DNA from: Bacteroidia bacterium
Lineage (GTDB): Bacteria; Bacteroidota; Bacteroidia; NS11-12g; UBA9320
Direction of reading: 5' to 3'
Length of the DNA: 18,866 bases
NCBI GenBank assembly: GCA_013042025.1
Contig: JABDQY010000130.1
Coordinates: forward strand, 1 to 18,866
Part shown: piece after piece, positions 1 through 8,003 of the stretch
How positions within the stretch are numbered: position 1 is the stretch's first letter
How the letters are laid out: every line of letters starts with the position of its first letter
Program-made: the position numbers and the translations under genes
Notes under the pieces: generated by a model
The model's input: only the letters and a program-made list of their open reading frames with translations
Databases searched by the model: none
What the model was told of the DNA's origin: nothing

Positions 1-520
1 CTTGTAAGTCATCACCAATAAACTTTAAGTGTCCCAATTCTTGAATTGGTAACATATTTTCTTTCAGAAAAGAAGCTTTTTCTCTTGGGTTTGGGTTAAT
101 AGCATGTTCCCAATGTTTTGGGTGAACCCAATAATTCGCATTGGGGAAAGTAAGTTTATAATTGTCTTTAGTGTTATTCCACATTACGCTACCACCGCAA
201 TGATCAAAATGGAGATGTGTAAGAACAACATCCGTAATGTCATTGAAATCAACACCAACATTATTCAATGATTTTTGCAATGAGTGAATCCCATTCAGAT
301 AATAGTAACCGAAGAATTTTTCACTTTGTTTTTCTCCCATACCATTGTCGATTAAAATTAATCGATTGCCATCTTCCACCAACAAACACCGCATTGCCCA
401 ATTACACATGTTGTTTTCATCGGCAGGGTTAATGCGTTGCCAAATTGATTTTGGAACTGTACCAAACATTGCTCCTCCATCGAGCATAAAATTCCCTGTA
501 TGTATTGTCTGTAATCTCAT
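1..520 (-). CDS. MBL-fold metallo-hydrolase, 3' end outside window
   Basis: Reading from an ATG at 520 gives 173 codons with no stop before the window edge, so the C-terminal part is missing. The protein begins MRLQTIHTGNFMLDGGAMFG and contains the zinc-binding HxHxDH signature HLHFDH at residues 102-107, followed by CGG. This is diagnostic of the metallo-beta-lactamase superfamily. The early GGAMFGTVPK stretch is typical of MBL hydrolases of the lactonase-like or general hydrolase groups. Later metal ligands lie outside the window, so the substrate cannot be told. No signal peptide is visible, so it is probably cytoplasmic. Its start lies one base after the stop codon of the Kazal-domain gene, which suggests co-transcription with that gene. 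Confidence 0.9.
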   Translation of the reverse strand, partial: MRLQTIHTGNFMLDGGAMFGTVPKSIWQRINPADENNMCNWAMRCLLVEDGNRLILIDNGMGEKQSEKFFGYYYLNGIHSLQKSLNNVGVDFNDITDVVLTHLHFDHCGGSVMWNNTKDNYKLTFPNANYWVHPKHWEHAINPNPREKASFLKENMLPIQELGHLKFIGDDLQ

Positions 521-521
521 T

Positions 522-1034
522 TTAAAAGTAATTGTGTTTTACAAATTTTCGTCTTTTATAAACTCCATTTGCTTGAATTATGAATATATAAACTCCTGAT
601 TCCAAGGCGGATAGGTCCAACGATTCAATATATGGAAAGTCAGAAGAGACATTGTTAAGTAATTTCAGGAAAGCTTGATTTCCATACGAATCAATAATTT
701 GCAAAGAAGCCCCTGTACTTTGAGTTAATGCAAATTGCATAAAAATATCAACTCTGTCAAACACCAAACTTGGCCAAAAATCAAAGAAATAGAAATCGTT
801 TTGGCAAACTCCTGAATATTGAATTTGATTATTCCCAGCTGCATTATAGCTCAAGCATTCGTTTCTGTAAGTATTATTGTCACATCCACAAACCGGTGAA
901 AAAGTGGGGCCACATTGATACCAAGGGTTTATTCGATTTGAATCAATACATTGAATACCTATTTGAGCATTGCAGGTCTGACTACTTATAACGCATAAAA
1001 TTAAGATATAGAAAAACCGAAATTGGATGCTCAA
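522..1034 (-). CDS. Small exported Kazal-domain protein with T9SS-like C-terminus
   Basis: This 170-residue protein has a hydrophobic signal peptide (residues 1-23, ending CNA before Q24). A six-cysteine Kazal-like module follows (C29, C41, C49, C51, C60, C77) with the characteristic core PVCGCDNNTYRNEC. Residues about 110-170 resemble a T9SS type A sorting domain: a strand with LQIIDSYGN, then LDLSALESGVYIFII, ending in KFVK. It would therefore be secreted or surface-attached. Kazal modules often inhibit serine proteases. The usual P1 position, two residues after the second cysteine, would be Pro43 here, which makes classical inhibition doubtful. No ATG is available: an in-frame stop lies at 1056-1058 and the only plausible start is TTG at 1034. 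The gene precedes the MBL hydrolase with a 1-nt gap. Confidence 0.8.
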   Translation of the reverse strand: MSIQFRFFYILILCVISSQTCNAQIGIQCIDSNRINPWYQCGPTFSPVCGCDNNTYRNECLSYNAAGNNQIQYSGVCQNDFYFFDFWPSLVFDRVDIFMQFALTQSTGASLQIIDSYGNQAFLKLLNNVSSDFPYIESLDLSALESGVYIFIIQANGVYKRRKFVKHNYF

Positions 1035-1100
1035 AATTACAAGAATTGACGTCTTTTATTCCAAAATAGTTTTCGGCGTCAGCATTTATTACAAAAAACC

Positions 1101-3059
1101 CTAATAAATAATTGGCTTTACCTTTAAGTGTTTAATGTTCCAACTTAAACCTGCTAGTATCCATCTTCCTGGCATTTGAGCACCTAGAATTTCTTGATAT
1201 TTCGAATTGAAAATATTTCTAATATCAAGATAAATACTAATCGGCATGGCCTTAGAAGTATATGAAAGTTTCGTATTAAATCTAGAGTATTGATTCTTTA
1301 TTTTAGCATTGATGTTTTTTACGATTTCCGAATCTCTATTTATAAAAGTACCACTAATATTCCAAGTTAGCTGATGATATTTAAAGGTAGCTCCTAAATT
1401 AAGGTTATGTATTGGGTGATTTGCTATGTATTTTGAAACAGTACTATCTGAAGTTGAAGTATTTATGAAGGTGTAGTTCAACAACCAGTTGATTGATAAA
1501 GAAGGTAGCTCGGTCTTGTATTTTAAACCAAATTCGTTACCAAATGTTAGTGCTTCACTCACATTAGTTGCATATAGGTAACTTGCAGAATCAAGCAAAT
1601 TTGTGAGGTTTGTGATTTCAGAGGATTGCGTTATTGTATAGTCAATTAAATTAGATGAACCTCTAAAGAATAAAGTATTAGTCCATATAAACTTATCATT
1701 TTGATATGCGTCAATTCCAAAGTCGAAAGAATAGGCTGATTCTGCAACTAAATCTGGGTTCCCGACATTTCTTCCTGCACTAAGAGAAGGTATATTATAA
1801 GATACGAAGCGTTCGGTAAAATCTGCTTGACGAATGCTTCGTCCCATTGATGATCGAAAAACATACCTTTTATAAGGAATGGATAGATTTATTTGTGGGA
1901 CAATTTGTAGTCCAATCTTTTTGGATTGTTCCAATCGCAGTCCACCATTAAAATTCATTTCTTTAAATGACTTTTGGGCTAGGACAAATACTCCAGTACT
2001 TGCTAATGTATGATCTCCTCGGTCTGTACTTACAATAGACTGAAAATCAGACTGAATTCCATACAACAATGTTGTTTTCCCAATTTTTCTATTTTGTGAA
2101 AGTGTTCCATTGTATCGCTCGGTTGTATGTGAGTTTGGAGCAAATAATGGGTTGAAAACAAAGCTGTCAGAATTGTTTCTATAGCTAAAATTTAATTCAG
2201 TATTACTGTTTTCATTATTATAGCATGCAGAAGCTTGTGTCCAATATGAATTTACAATTTCCGTGCTTTCGTCATAGTTGCTTGCAGTATAAAAATACTT
2301 TGCAGCAAAATCTCGCTTATCTGCACCTGCCCGAGCATAAACTTTAAATCGCTTGTTTCGGAATGTGAGAGCGGCAGAGTAGGTTTTTAAGTCAAAATAA
2401 TTGTTAAATAGACTGTCACCTAAAGATGCATTCACAAAATTGGGGTTCACATGTTGCTCTCCATCGCTTTGAGTTGTCTTCATTGAAACTGAATATCCAA
2501 TTTTTTGCTTTTGTTGGTTAAATCCGACATCCGTTGTTTTAAGGTTATTCTCTCCGAGAGCTACACTTCCAGTAAATTCTGATTTTTCATCCTTCCACAA
2601 CCCTTCATATGCTTTTGTTTTTATATGGATAATACCACCAACAGCATCTGCTCCATAGGAAACAGCAGCAGATCCACGAATAATCTCAATATGGTCAATC
2701 TCACTCAACGGAATTGGAATATTACTATTGAAGTGAGCGGTAAGTGGGTCGTTAATGCGTTGGTTATCTACTAAAATTAGGACCTGTGAAAATGTGCTCC
2801 CTCTCATTCCAATATCAGATTGTACACCAAACCCTCCACGACTGTTCAGATTCACTCCTGCTACATATTGCAAAAGTTCATCAACGGTAGTAATTGGAAG
2901 CTGGTCAATTTCAATTCGTGATAAAACTGTAACGCTTTTCCCAGCTTCGTTCTTTTTAACAGGAATTCTAGAAGCCGATACTATAACAGAATCAATGGTC
3001 TGTTGGGAAAATCCAGATATTATGAATAAGGTTAAAATTCCAAAGAATATTTTTCTCAT
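1101..3059 (-). CDS. TonB-dependent outer-membrane receptor, BtuB-like
   Basis: This 652-residue protein has a signal peptide (about residues 1-18, ending GFSQ). A short stretch around residues 22-30 (IDSVIVSAS) could be a TonB box. The plug domain spans about residues 38-148, with the hallmark sequences DELLQYVAGVNLNSRGG, DIGMRGSTFSQVLILVDNQR and IEIIRGSAAVSYGADAVGG. The rest is an alternating polar/aromatic beta-barrel. Length and plug are like small BtuB/cobalamin or siderophore receptors. It lacks the N-terminal carboxypeptidase-like domain of SusC proteins, so polysaccharide import is unlikely. The ligand cannot be inferred. It follows serS by 57 nt on the same strand, too little room for a cobalamin riboswitch. 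I saw no consensus promoter there, so read-through from serS is possible. Confidence 0.92.
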   Translation of the reverse strand: MRKIFFGILTLFIISGFSQQTIDSVIVSASRIPVKKNEAGKSVTVLSRIEIDQLPITTVDELLQYVAGVNLNSRGGFGVQSDIGMRGSTFSQVLILVDNQRINDPLTAHFNSNIPIPLSEIDHIEIIRGSAAVSYGADAVGGIIHIKTKAYEGLWKDEKSEFTGSVALGENNLKTTDVGFNQQKQKIGYSVSMKTTQSDGEQHVNPNFVNASLGDSLFNNYFDLKTYSAALTFRNKRFKVYARAGADKRDFAAKYFYTASNYDESTEIVNSYWTQASACYNNENSNTELNFSYRNNSDSFVFNPLFAPNSHTTERYNGTLSQNRKIGKTTLLYGIQSDFQSIVSTDRGDHTLASTGVFVLAQKSFKEMNFNGGLRLEQSKKIGLQIVPQINLSIPYKRYVFRSSMGRSIRQADFTERFVSYNIPSLSAGRNVGNPDLVAESAYSFDFGIDAYQNDKFIWTNTLFFRGSSNLIDYTITQSSEITNLTNLLDSASYLYATNVSEALTFGNEFGLKYKTELPSLSINWLLNYTFINTSTSDSTVSKYIANHPIHNLNLGATFKYHQLTWNISGTFINRDSEIVKNINAKIKNQYSRFNTKLSYTSKAMPISIYLDIRNIFNSKYQEILGAQMPGRWILAGLSWNIKHLKVKPIIY

Positions 3060-3116
3060 TTAAGTAATTTGTGAGTTGAGTAAACTCTATGTATGTGATA
3101 GATTAGAAAGAGCTAA

Positions 3117-4385
3117 TTAGTTAATAATGTCAAAACCGCAATACGGTCTTAATACTTGAGGAACTACAATTCCTTCAGGTGTTTGAAAGTTTTCTAAGAT
3201 GCTAGCAACAATTCTAGGCAATGCCAGAGCACTTCCATTTAGGGTATGTGTTAATTGTTTTTTGCCATCTTTATTCTTAAATCTAAGCTTTAAGCGATTA
3301 GCTTGAAAGGTTTCGAAATTTGAGACTGAACTTACTTCCAACCACCTTTCTTGAGCCGCACTCCAAACTTCCATATCATAGGTCATTGCACTTGCAAATC
3401 CAGTGTCCCCTCCACATAACAAAAGAACGCGGTATTGTAGTCCTAGCTCTTTCAATAATCCTTGTACGTAACTACTCATTTCTTCAAGCAACTGGTATGA
3501 GTTGTCTGGATGCGATAGTTGCACAATCTCAACTTTGTCAAACTGATGCAGTCGGTTAAGTCCCCTAACATGCTTTCCATAACTTCCTGCTTCCCTTCTG
3601 AAACAAGGAGAGTGTCCAACATTACGTATAGGCAAATCTTCTTCCTTCAATATTACATCGCGATAAATGTTTGTGATAGGTACTTCACCTGTTGGAATAG
3701 CATATAAATTGTCCACTTCCATGTGGTACATCTGCCCTTCTTTATCTGGCAGTTGCCCTGTTCCAATGCCACTTGATTCATTGACAAATATTGGTGGTTG
3801 AATCTCATGAAATCCAGCTTCAATTCCTTTATCTAGGAACCAATTTATTAAAGCACGTTGCAAACGAGCACCTTTTCCTTTATAAACGGGGAAGCCAGCA
3901 CCAGTAATTTTTACCCCCAGCTCAAAATCTATTAAATCATATTTCTCACACAACTCCCAATGGGGTAAACTTTGCGTTAATTTGGGTTTTTCTCCATGTT
4001 CCAAATAAACTAAATTATCAGTCTCACTTTTCCCTGCTGGGACTGCTTCTGAAGGTACATTTGGTATTTGGTATAAAACTTCTAATAGTTCCTGTTCTGT
4101 AGCTTTTAATGCTTCTTCAAGGTTTTTCCCACTCTCTTTTAAAGCACCTGTCTTAGATTTTAATACTTCAGCTTCATCCTTTTTGCATTGGGCGTAGAGT
4201 TGACCTATTTGCTTAGAGATAGAATTGCTTTCAGCTAGAATTTTATCCAATTCTGATTGAACACTTTTACGTTTATCATCTAATTCAATGGCCTGGTTAA
4301 CCAAACTTGTAAAATCAACCCCTCGTTTTGAGAGTCGGGCCAGATAATTTTCCTTATCTGCTCGTATATCTTGAACTTGTAGCAT
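3117..4385 (-). CDS. serS: Seryl-tRNA synthetase
   Basis: This 422-residue cytoplasmic enzyme charges tRNA-Ser with serine. The length is normal for bacterial SerRS. The N-terminal half (about residues 30-105) is the long Lys/Glu-rich antiparallel coiled-coil arm that grips the tRNA long variable arm. The class II catalytic core follows, with TGEVP (residues 232-236), motif 2 CFRREAGSYGKHVRGLNRLH (from residue 261) and motif 3 NGSALALPR (residues 383-391). The ATG at 4385 is supported by the conserved MLQVQDIR beginning. It lies 38 nt after the yebC-like gene on the same strand. A one-mismatch -7 box (minus-strand AACCTTTG, 4401-4408) lies in the gap, so it could have its own promoter as well as being co-transcribed. 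Confidence 0.97.
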   Translation of the reverse strand: MLQVQDIRADKENYLARLSKRGVDFTSLVNQAIELDDKRKSVQSELDKILAESNSISKQIGQLYAQCKKDEAEVLKSKTGALKESGKNLEEALKATEQELLEVLYQIPNVPSEAVPAGKSETDNLVYLEHGEKPKLTQSLPHWELCEKYDLIDFELGVKITGAGFPVYKGKGARLQRALINWFLDKGIEAGFHEIQPPIFVNESSGIGTGQLPDKEGQMYHMEVDNLYAIPTGEVPITNIYRDVILKEEDLPIRNVGHSPCFRREAGSYGKHVRGLNRLHQFDKVEIVQLSHPDNSYQLLEEMSSYVQGLLKELGLQYRVLLLCGGDTGFASAMTYDMEVWSAAQERWLEVSSVSNFETFQANRLKLRFKNKDGKKQLTHTLNGSALALPRIVASILENFQTPEGIVVPQVLRPYCGFDIIN

Positions 4386-4423
4386 TACTTAATTTATGTG
4401 CAAAGGTTTGCTTTTTTGTTGAA

Positions 4424-5134
4424 TTATAATTCAGCATTATGAAAAACGTTTTGAACGTCTTCGTCTTCTTCTAATTTTTCAATAAGTACATTGACAACTT
4501 CCTTCTGTTCGTCAGTAAGTTGTATGATGGAATGAGGAATTCGTTCTATATCGACAGAGTCAATTTCAATTCCTAATTCTTCGAGGCCTTTTTGCATATT
4601 CCCATAGTCAATGAATCCTGTGTACACTAAGGTTTCGTCTTCTACCTGCTCAATTTCTTCACAACCGAAATCTATTAGCTCCAATTCAAGTTCTTCAATG
4701 TCTTTATCTCCAAGGTTAATTTTGAAGATACATTTTCTATCGAAGTTAAATTCTTGACTTCCACTTGTTCCAAGTTCACCTTCATTCTTTCTGAAGATAG
4801 CCCGAATGTTCGCAACAGTTCGATTTATATTATCAGTGGCAGTTTCAATCATTAAACTTAATCCATAAGGGCCTTTCCCCTCATAAAGTATTTCTTCATA
4901 ATCGCTAGAGTCCTTGTCAGAAGCTTTCTTTATTGCAGCTTCAACTCGATCTTTAGGCATGTTCTCCGATTTGGCGTTTTTAATAGCCATTCGAAGTCTG
5001 GAATTGTTGTCTGGATCAGGACCACCTTCTTTTACCGCAATAGATATTTCTTTACCAATTCGCGTAAAAGTAACCGCCATTTTTCCCCAGCGTTTCATTT
5101 TACGTGCCTTCCTAAATTCAAATGCTCTTCCCAT
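4424..5134 (-). CDS. yebC: YebC/PmpR (TACO1) family protein
   Basis: This 236-residue protein shows family signatures from its N-terminus: MGRAFEFRKARKMKRWGKMA, then FTRIGKEI, NSRLRMAI and NMPKDRVEAAIKKA, followed by YEGKGPYGLSLMIE. Members fold into three alpha/beta domains. They have been described as transcriptional regulators and, more recently, as ribosome-associated factors that relieve stalling on difficult peptides. Which role applies here cannot be told from sequence. The usual beginning is MAGHSKW. The MGRAFEFRKARK form seen here is the version I associate with Bacteroidota. It heads the minus-strand group with serS and is divergent from the exported protein at 5238. A likely promoter lies at 5157-5189. 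Confidence 0.93.
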   Translation of the reverse strand: MGRAFEFRKARKMKRWGKMAVTFTRIGKEISIAVKEGGPDPDNNSRLRMAIKNAKSENMPKDRVEAAIKKASDKDSSDYEEILYEGKGPYGLSLMIETATDNINRTVANIRAIFRKNEGELGTSGSQEFNFDRKCIFKINLGDKDIEELELELIDFGCEEIEQVEDETLVYTGFIDYGNMQKGLEELGIEIDSVDIERIPHSIIQLTDEQKEVVNVLIEKLEEDEDVQNVFHNAEL

Positions 5135-5156
5135 TTTAGTCTATTTTCTCTAGGCA

Positions 5157-5189
5157 CAAATGTCATTTTTTTTAGGAGAAATCGATCAA
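5157..5189 (-). promoter_or_regulatory. Candidate sigma-A promoter for yebC
   Basis: On the minus strand, TTG (5187-5189) is followed after 22 nt by GACATTTG (5157-5164), which matches the Bacteroidota -7 consensus TAnnTTTG except at the first base. Transcription would start near 5150, leaving a leader of about 16 nt before the ATG at 5134. Confidence 0.5.
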
Positions 5190-5205
5190 ATGAAGCTTAG
5201 AATTA

Positions 5206-5213
5206 TACATTTG
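5206..5213 (+). promoter_or_regulatory. -7 promoter element (TACATTTG)
   Basis: The element is a perfect match to TAnnTTTG, placed 24 nt before the ATG at 5238. No TTG was found at the expected upstream distance. It lies inside the longer possible reading frame that begins at 5160. If active, transcription would start near 5220, which would exclude the upstream start codons at 5160 and 5190. Confidence 0.55.
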
Positions 5214-5237
5214 CCAGCAATCTTATTAATAGAATTA

Positions 5238-6509
5238 ATGAAAAATCAAATCAAATTAACCCTGTGGGCTTTGTTAACCTTAATGTCGGTTCAAACAATG
5301 GCTCAAAACATTCAAAATGATGCTGTAGAAGCAATTGTAACTCGTTATCCTTCAGAACCATTAGGTGAAGCATGTGCTGGTTACGATATGACTGTTAAGA
5401 CATCTTATCCTCAAAACACGAATAATATTGTTGCAGAAGCGAAACAACGTCATGAAGAGGCTGAAGCAAATTTTCCAAATGTAATTGAAGAAGCTAAGAG
5501 AAAGCATGAAGATGATTTAGCTAGCTATGAAGAGCGTGTTGAAGACAGAAGAGAAAATTATAAGCTTGAGATGGAAGAGTGGAACAAGCTAAGCAAAATT
5601 GAAAAGATGGCAATGCAAGATCACATTCCAAAGCTATCATTACCTAGAAAACCGGTTTACAGAGAACCATATCCACCACAATACAGAGAACCAAATTTAT
5701 CAAATGTAATTACCTATGACCCTAAAGTCTTAGCTGATGCATATTTAGCTGTTTCAGGATATTCACAAGCTGAGGGAACAGAGAATGTATTAATAGGTTC
5801 TGTTGAGGTTGGAGAATTTGAAAGCATGAGTCCGGAAAGAAAATCAAGAGTAGAGAGCTATTATGACAAAGCTTCTGGAACCACTAAAAAGAAAACGGTT
5901 TATTACTACATTACGAAATATAAAAGACCGGTATATCTAAACTTAGCTTACAATGGTGAAACACTTCATTCAGGACTTTTTGGAGAGTCTGGTGAATATG
6001 TAAGTCAAGAGTCAAGTGGAAGCCCATCTATGAAGAACCTAGAAAGAGAAACGGTTACAAATGCTTTAGAAGCAGTAAGTGAATATATAAATGAAAAATA
6101 TGGATATTCTCCAATGCAAGAGAAAACTACAATTTTTCATGTAAAAAATAAGAAAGGTGCTTATGACGATCTAGAATCTGCTAAAGATTTTGCACTTGCA
6201 GGAATTGCAGCATTAGAAAATAATCAAGTCAATGAGGATTTAACAGAAGCGATCAATATTTGGAAAAGTGAATATGGAGAAGCAGATTTAGAAGATAAAA
6301 AAGCAAGAGTTAATGCTAAAGTGGCTAAAGCGATCCTTTGGAATCTTGTTGCAGTTTCTAGAATGACAAATAATATTGAAGATGCAAAAACGTATTTAGC
6401 TGCTATTGAAGAAATGAAGCTGAACTATAACGACAAAACGTGGGTAAAGGATTACACTGCAAAAATTGAAGAAAGTGAGAAACGTTTATCTGCAAACGGA
6501 CTCCTTTAA
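5238..6509 (+). CDS. Exported coiled-coil protein of unknown function
   Basis: I do not recognise a named family. The frame is open from an ATG at 5160, but the ATG at 5238 is preferred. It gives a clean signal peptide (MKNQIKLTLWALLTLMSVQT, cleaved near A22-Q23), and a -7 box lies between the two starts. The resulting 423-residue protein has a Glu/Lys-rich predicted coiled coil at about residues 62-128. A Pro/Tyr-rich linker with YREP repeated twice follows (residues 136-155). Next comes a mixed region with a basic Tyr-rich strand (TVYYYITKYKRPVYLNL, residues 220-236). The C-terminal half is helical and TPR-like (about residues 305-420). It probably acts in the periplasm or at the outer membrane. 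It is monocistronic: it has its own promoter and is followed by a strong terminator. Confidence 0.8.
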   Translation: MKNQIKLTLWALLTLMSVQTMAQNIQNDAVEAIVTRYPSEPLGEACAGYDMTVKTSYPQNTNNIVAEAKQRHEEAEANFPNVIEEAKRKHEDDLASYEERVEDRRENYKLEMEEWNKLSKIEKMAMQDHIPKLSLPRKPVYREPYPPQYREPNLSNVITYDPKVLADAYLAVSGYSQAEGTENVLIGSVEVGEFESMSPERKSRVESYYDKASGTTKKKTVYYYITKYKRPVYLNLAYNGETLHSGLFGESGEYVSQESSGSPSMKNLERETVTNALEAVSEYINEKYGYSPMQEKTTIFHVKNKKGAYDDLESAKDFALAGIAALENNQVNEDLTEAINIWKSEYGEADLEDKKARVNAKVAKAILWNLVAVSRMTNNIEDAKTYLAAIEEMKLNYNDKTWVKDYTAKIEESEKRLSANGLL

Positions 6510-6532
6510 AGCTTATACAATACAAACAATAT

Positions 6533-6567
6533 AAAATGGTCGAGAGTTCTCTCGACCATTTTTTTTT
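6533..6567 (+). terminator. Rho-independent terminator
   Basis: A perfect inverted repeat (AAAATGGTCGAGA at 6533-6545 with TCTCGACCATTTT at 6550-6562) closes a 4-nt GTTC loop and runs into nine T residues (6559-6567). It lies 23 nt after the stop of the exported coiled-coil gene and ends its transcript before lpd. Confidence 0.92.
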
Positions 6568-6583
6568 ACATGCTAAAAATCAC

Positions 6584-6591
6584 TTTCTTTG
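6584..6591 (+). promoter_or_regulatory. Weak candidate -7 element for lpd
   Basis: TTTCTTTG differs from TAnnTTTG at one base and lies 23 nt before the lpd ATG, just after the preceding terminator. No TTG was found at the expected distance upstream. Confidence 0.3.
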
Positions 6592-6614
6592 CAACCCTTT
6601 AAAAATCAAAAATT

Positions 6615-8000
6615 ATGAATTTCGATGTAATAGTAATAGGCAGTGGTCCTGGTGGATATGTTGCAGCAATTAGAGCCTCTCAATTGGGCCTAAAAGTAGC
6701 GGTAGTGGAAAAAGCTGAACTAGGAGGAGTATGCCTTAATTGGGGATGTATTCCTACTAAAGCTCTATTAAAATCTGCTCAAGTATTTGAATACATCAAT
6801 CATGCAAGTGATTATGGAATTTCAGTTTCAGGAGCGAAACACGATTTTGACGCGGTAATTAAAAGAAGTCGTGATGTGGCAAATGGGATGAGCAAAGGAG
6901 TTCAATTTTTAATGAAGAAGAATAAAATTGAAATACTTACAGGTTTTGGAAAACTAATTGCTAAAGGACAAGTAAGTGTAGATAATAACGGTAAAAAAGA
7001 ATCTCATTCTGCGAAGCATATTATTTTAGCAACAGGCGCTAGAGAAAGACAATTACCAAACTTACCTATTGATGGGAAGAAAATAATTGGATACCATGAA
7101 GCATTAGTTTTACCAAAGCAACCGAAGAAAATGGTTGTTGTAGGTAGTGGTGCGATTGGAGTTGAGTTTGCTTATTTCTATAGTGCTATGGGAACGGAAG
7201 TAACAGTAGTAGAATATATGCCAAATATCGTTCCAAATGAGGACGTTGATGTATCTAAAGAATTGGCTAAAATCTATAAGAAAAAAGGCATTAATGTGAT
7301 GACCAATAGCTCAGTAGAGAGTGTAGACACTAAAGGTAAAAACTGCAAAGTGAAAGTGAAAACTGCCAAAGGTGAAGAAATCATTGAATGCGATGTTGTT
7401 CTTTCAGCGGTTGGTATTCAAACCAATATAGAAAACATAGGACTCGAAAGTTTAGGTATAAAAACTGAAAAAGGACAGGTGTTAGTTGATGAGTTTTATC
7501 AAACTAATGTTCCTGGGGTTTATGCCATCGGAGATATTGTTCCTGGACCAGCATTAGCACACGTTGCAAGTGCAGAAGGAATTATTTGTGTTGAGAAAAT
7601 AGCAGGAATGGATGTAGAAGGGTTGGATTATGATAATATCCCAGGATGTACATACACCTGGCCAGAAATTGCATCAGTAGGATATACTGAAGCCAAAGCA
7701 AAAGAGGCGGGATACGAACTTAAAGTAGGGAAGTTTCCATTTAGTGCAAGTGGTAAAGCAAGTGCAGCAGGAGCTAAAGAAGGCTTTGTTAAAGTAATAT
7801 TTGATGCCAAATATGGAGAGTTCTTAGGAGCACATATGATTGGTGCAAATGTTACAGAAATGATTGCAGAAGTAGTTGCCGCTAGAAAACTAGAAACAAC
7901 TGGGCATACAATGATTAAAACTGTTCATCCTCATCCAACGATGAGTGAAGCGGTAATGGAAGCATGTGCAGCAGCATATGGTGAAGTAATTCATTTGTAA
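6615..8000 (+). CDS. lpdA: Dihydrolipoyl dehydrogenase (E3)
   Basis: This 461-residue flavoprotein reoxidises the lipoyl groups of 2-oxoacid dehydrogenase complexes or the glycine cleavage system, with NAD+ as acceptor. The FAD-binding GxGxxG is GSGPGG (residues 9-14). The redox-active disulfide is GGVCLNWGCIPTKA with C40 and C45. The NAD-binding motif is VVVGSGAIGVE (residues 174-184). A second FAD contact is YAIGDIVPGP. The C-terminal catalytic pair is in HPTMSE (H440, E445). Length and ATG start are normal. No dehydrogenase or acyltransferase subunit genes are adjacent, so this E3 probably serves several complexes. It follows a terminator and is followed 3 nt later by a barrel-protein gene, so the two probably share a message. 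Confidence 0.96.
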   Translation: MNFDVIVIGSGPGGYVAAIRASQLGLKVAVVEKAELGGVCLNWGCIPTKALLKSAQVFEYINHASDYGISVSGAKHDFDAVIKRSRDVANGMSKGVQFLMKKNKIEILTGFGKLIAKGQVSVDNNGKKESHSAKHIILATGARERQLPNLPIDGKKIIGYHEALVLPKQPKKMVVVGSGAIGVEFAYFYSAMGTEVTVVEYMPNIVPNEDVDVSKELAKIYKKKGINVMTNSSVESVDTKGKNCKVKVKTAKGEEIIECDVVLSAVGIQTNIENIGLESLGIKTEKGQVLVDEFYQTNVPGVYAIGDIVPGPALAHVASAEGIICVEKIAGMDVEGLDYDNIPGCTYTWPEIASVGYTEAKAKEAGYELKVGKFPFSASGKASAAGAKEGFVKVIFDAKYGEFLGAHMIGANVTEMIAEVVAARKLETTGHTMIKTVHPHPTMSEAVMEACAAAYGEVIHL

Positions 8001-8003
8001 GTC

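Noticed and set aside
345..599. 84-codon plus-strand frame over the MBL gene
   Set aside because: It runs antisense to the HxHxDH hydrolase and across the junction with the Kazal gene, with no domain of its own.
2755..3063. 102-codon plus-strand frame opposite the TonB receptor plug
   Set aside because: It is the antisense shadow of a strongly conserved plug domain, with no independent features.
3060..3116. Possible cobalamin riboswitch before the BtuB-like receptor
   Set aside because: Only 57 nt separate it from serS, too short for the known riboswitch, and no B12-box-like sequence is visible.
3100..3120. ATTAG-AAAGAG-CTAAT hairpin after serS
   Set aside because: The stem is only 5 AT-rich base pairs with no T run, expected by chance at this base composition.
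4420..4432. Palindrome GAATTATAATTC at the end of the yebC-like gene
   Set aside because: It is a short AT-rich palindrome overlapping the stop region, without a loop or T run.
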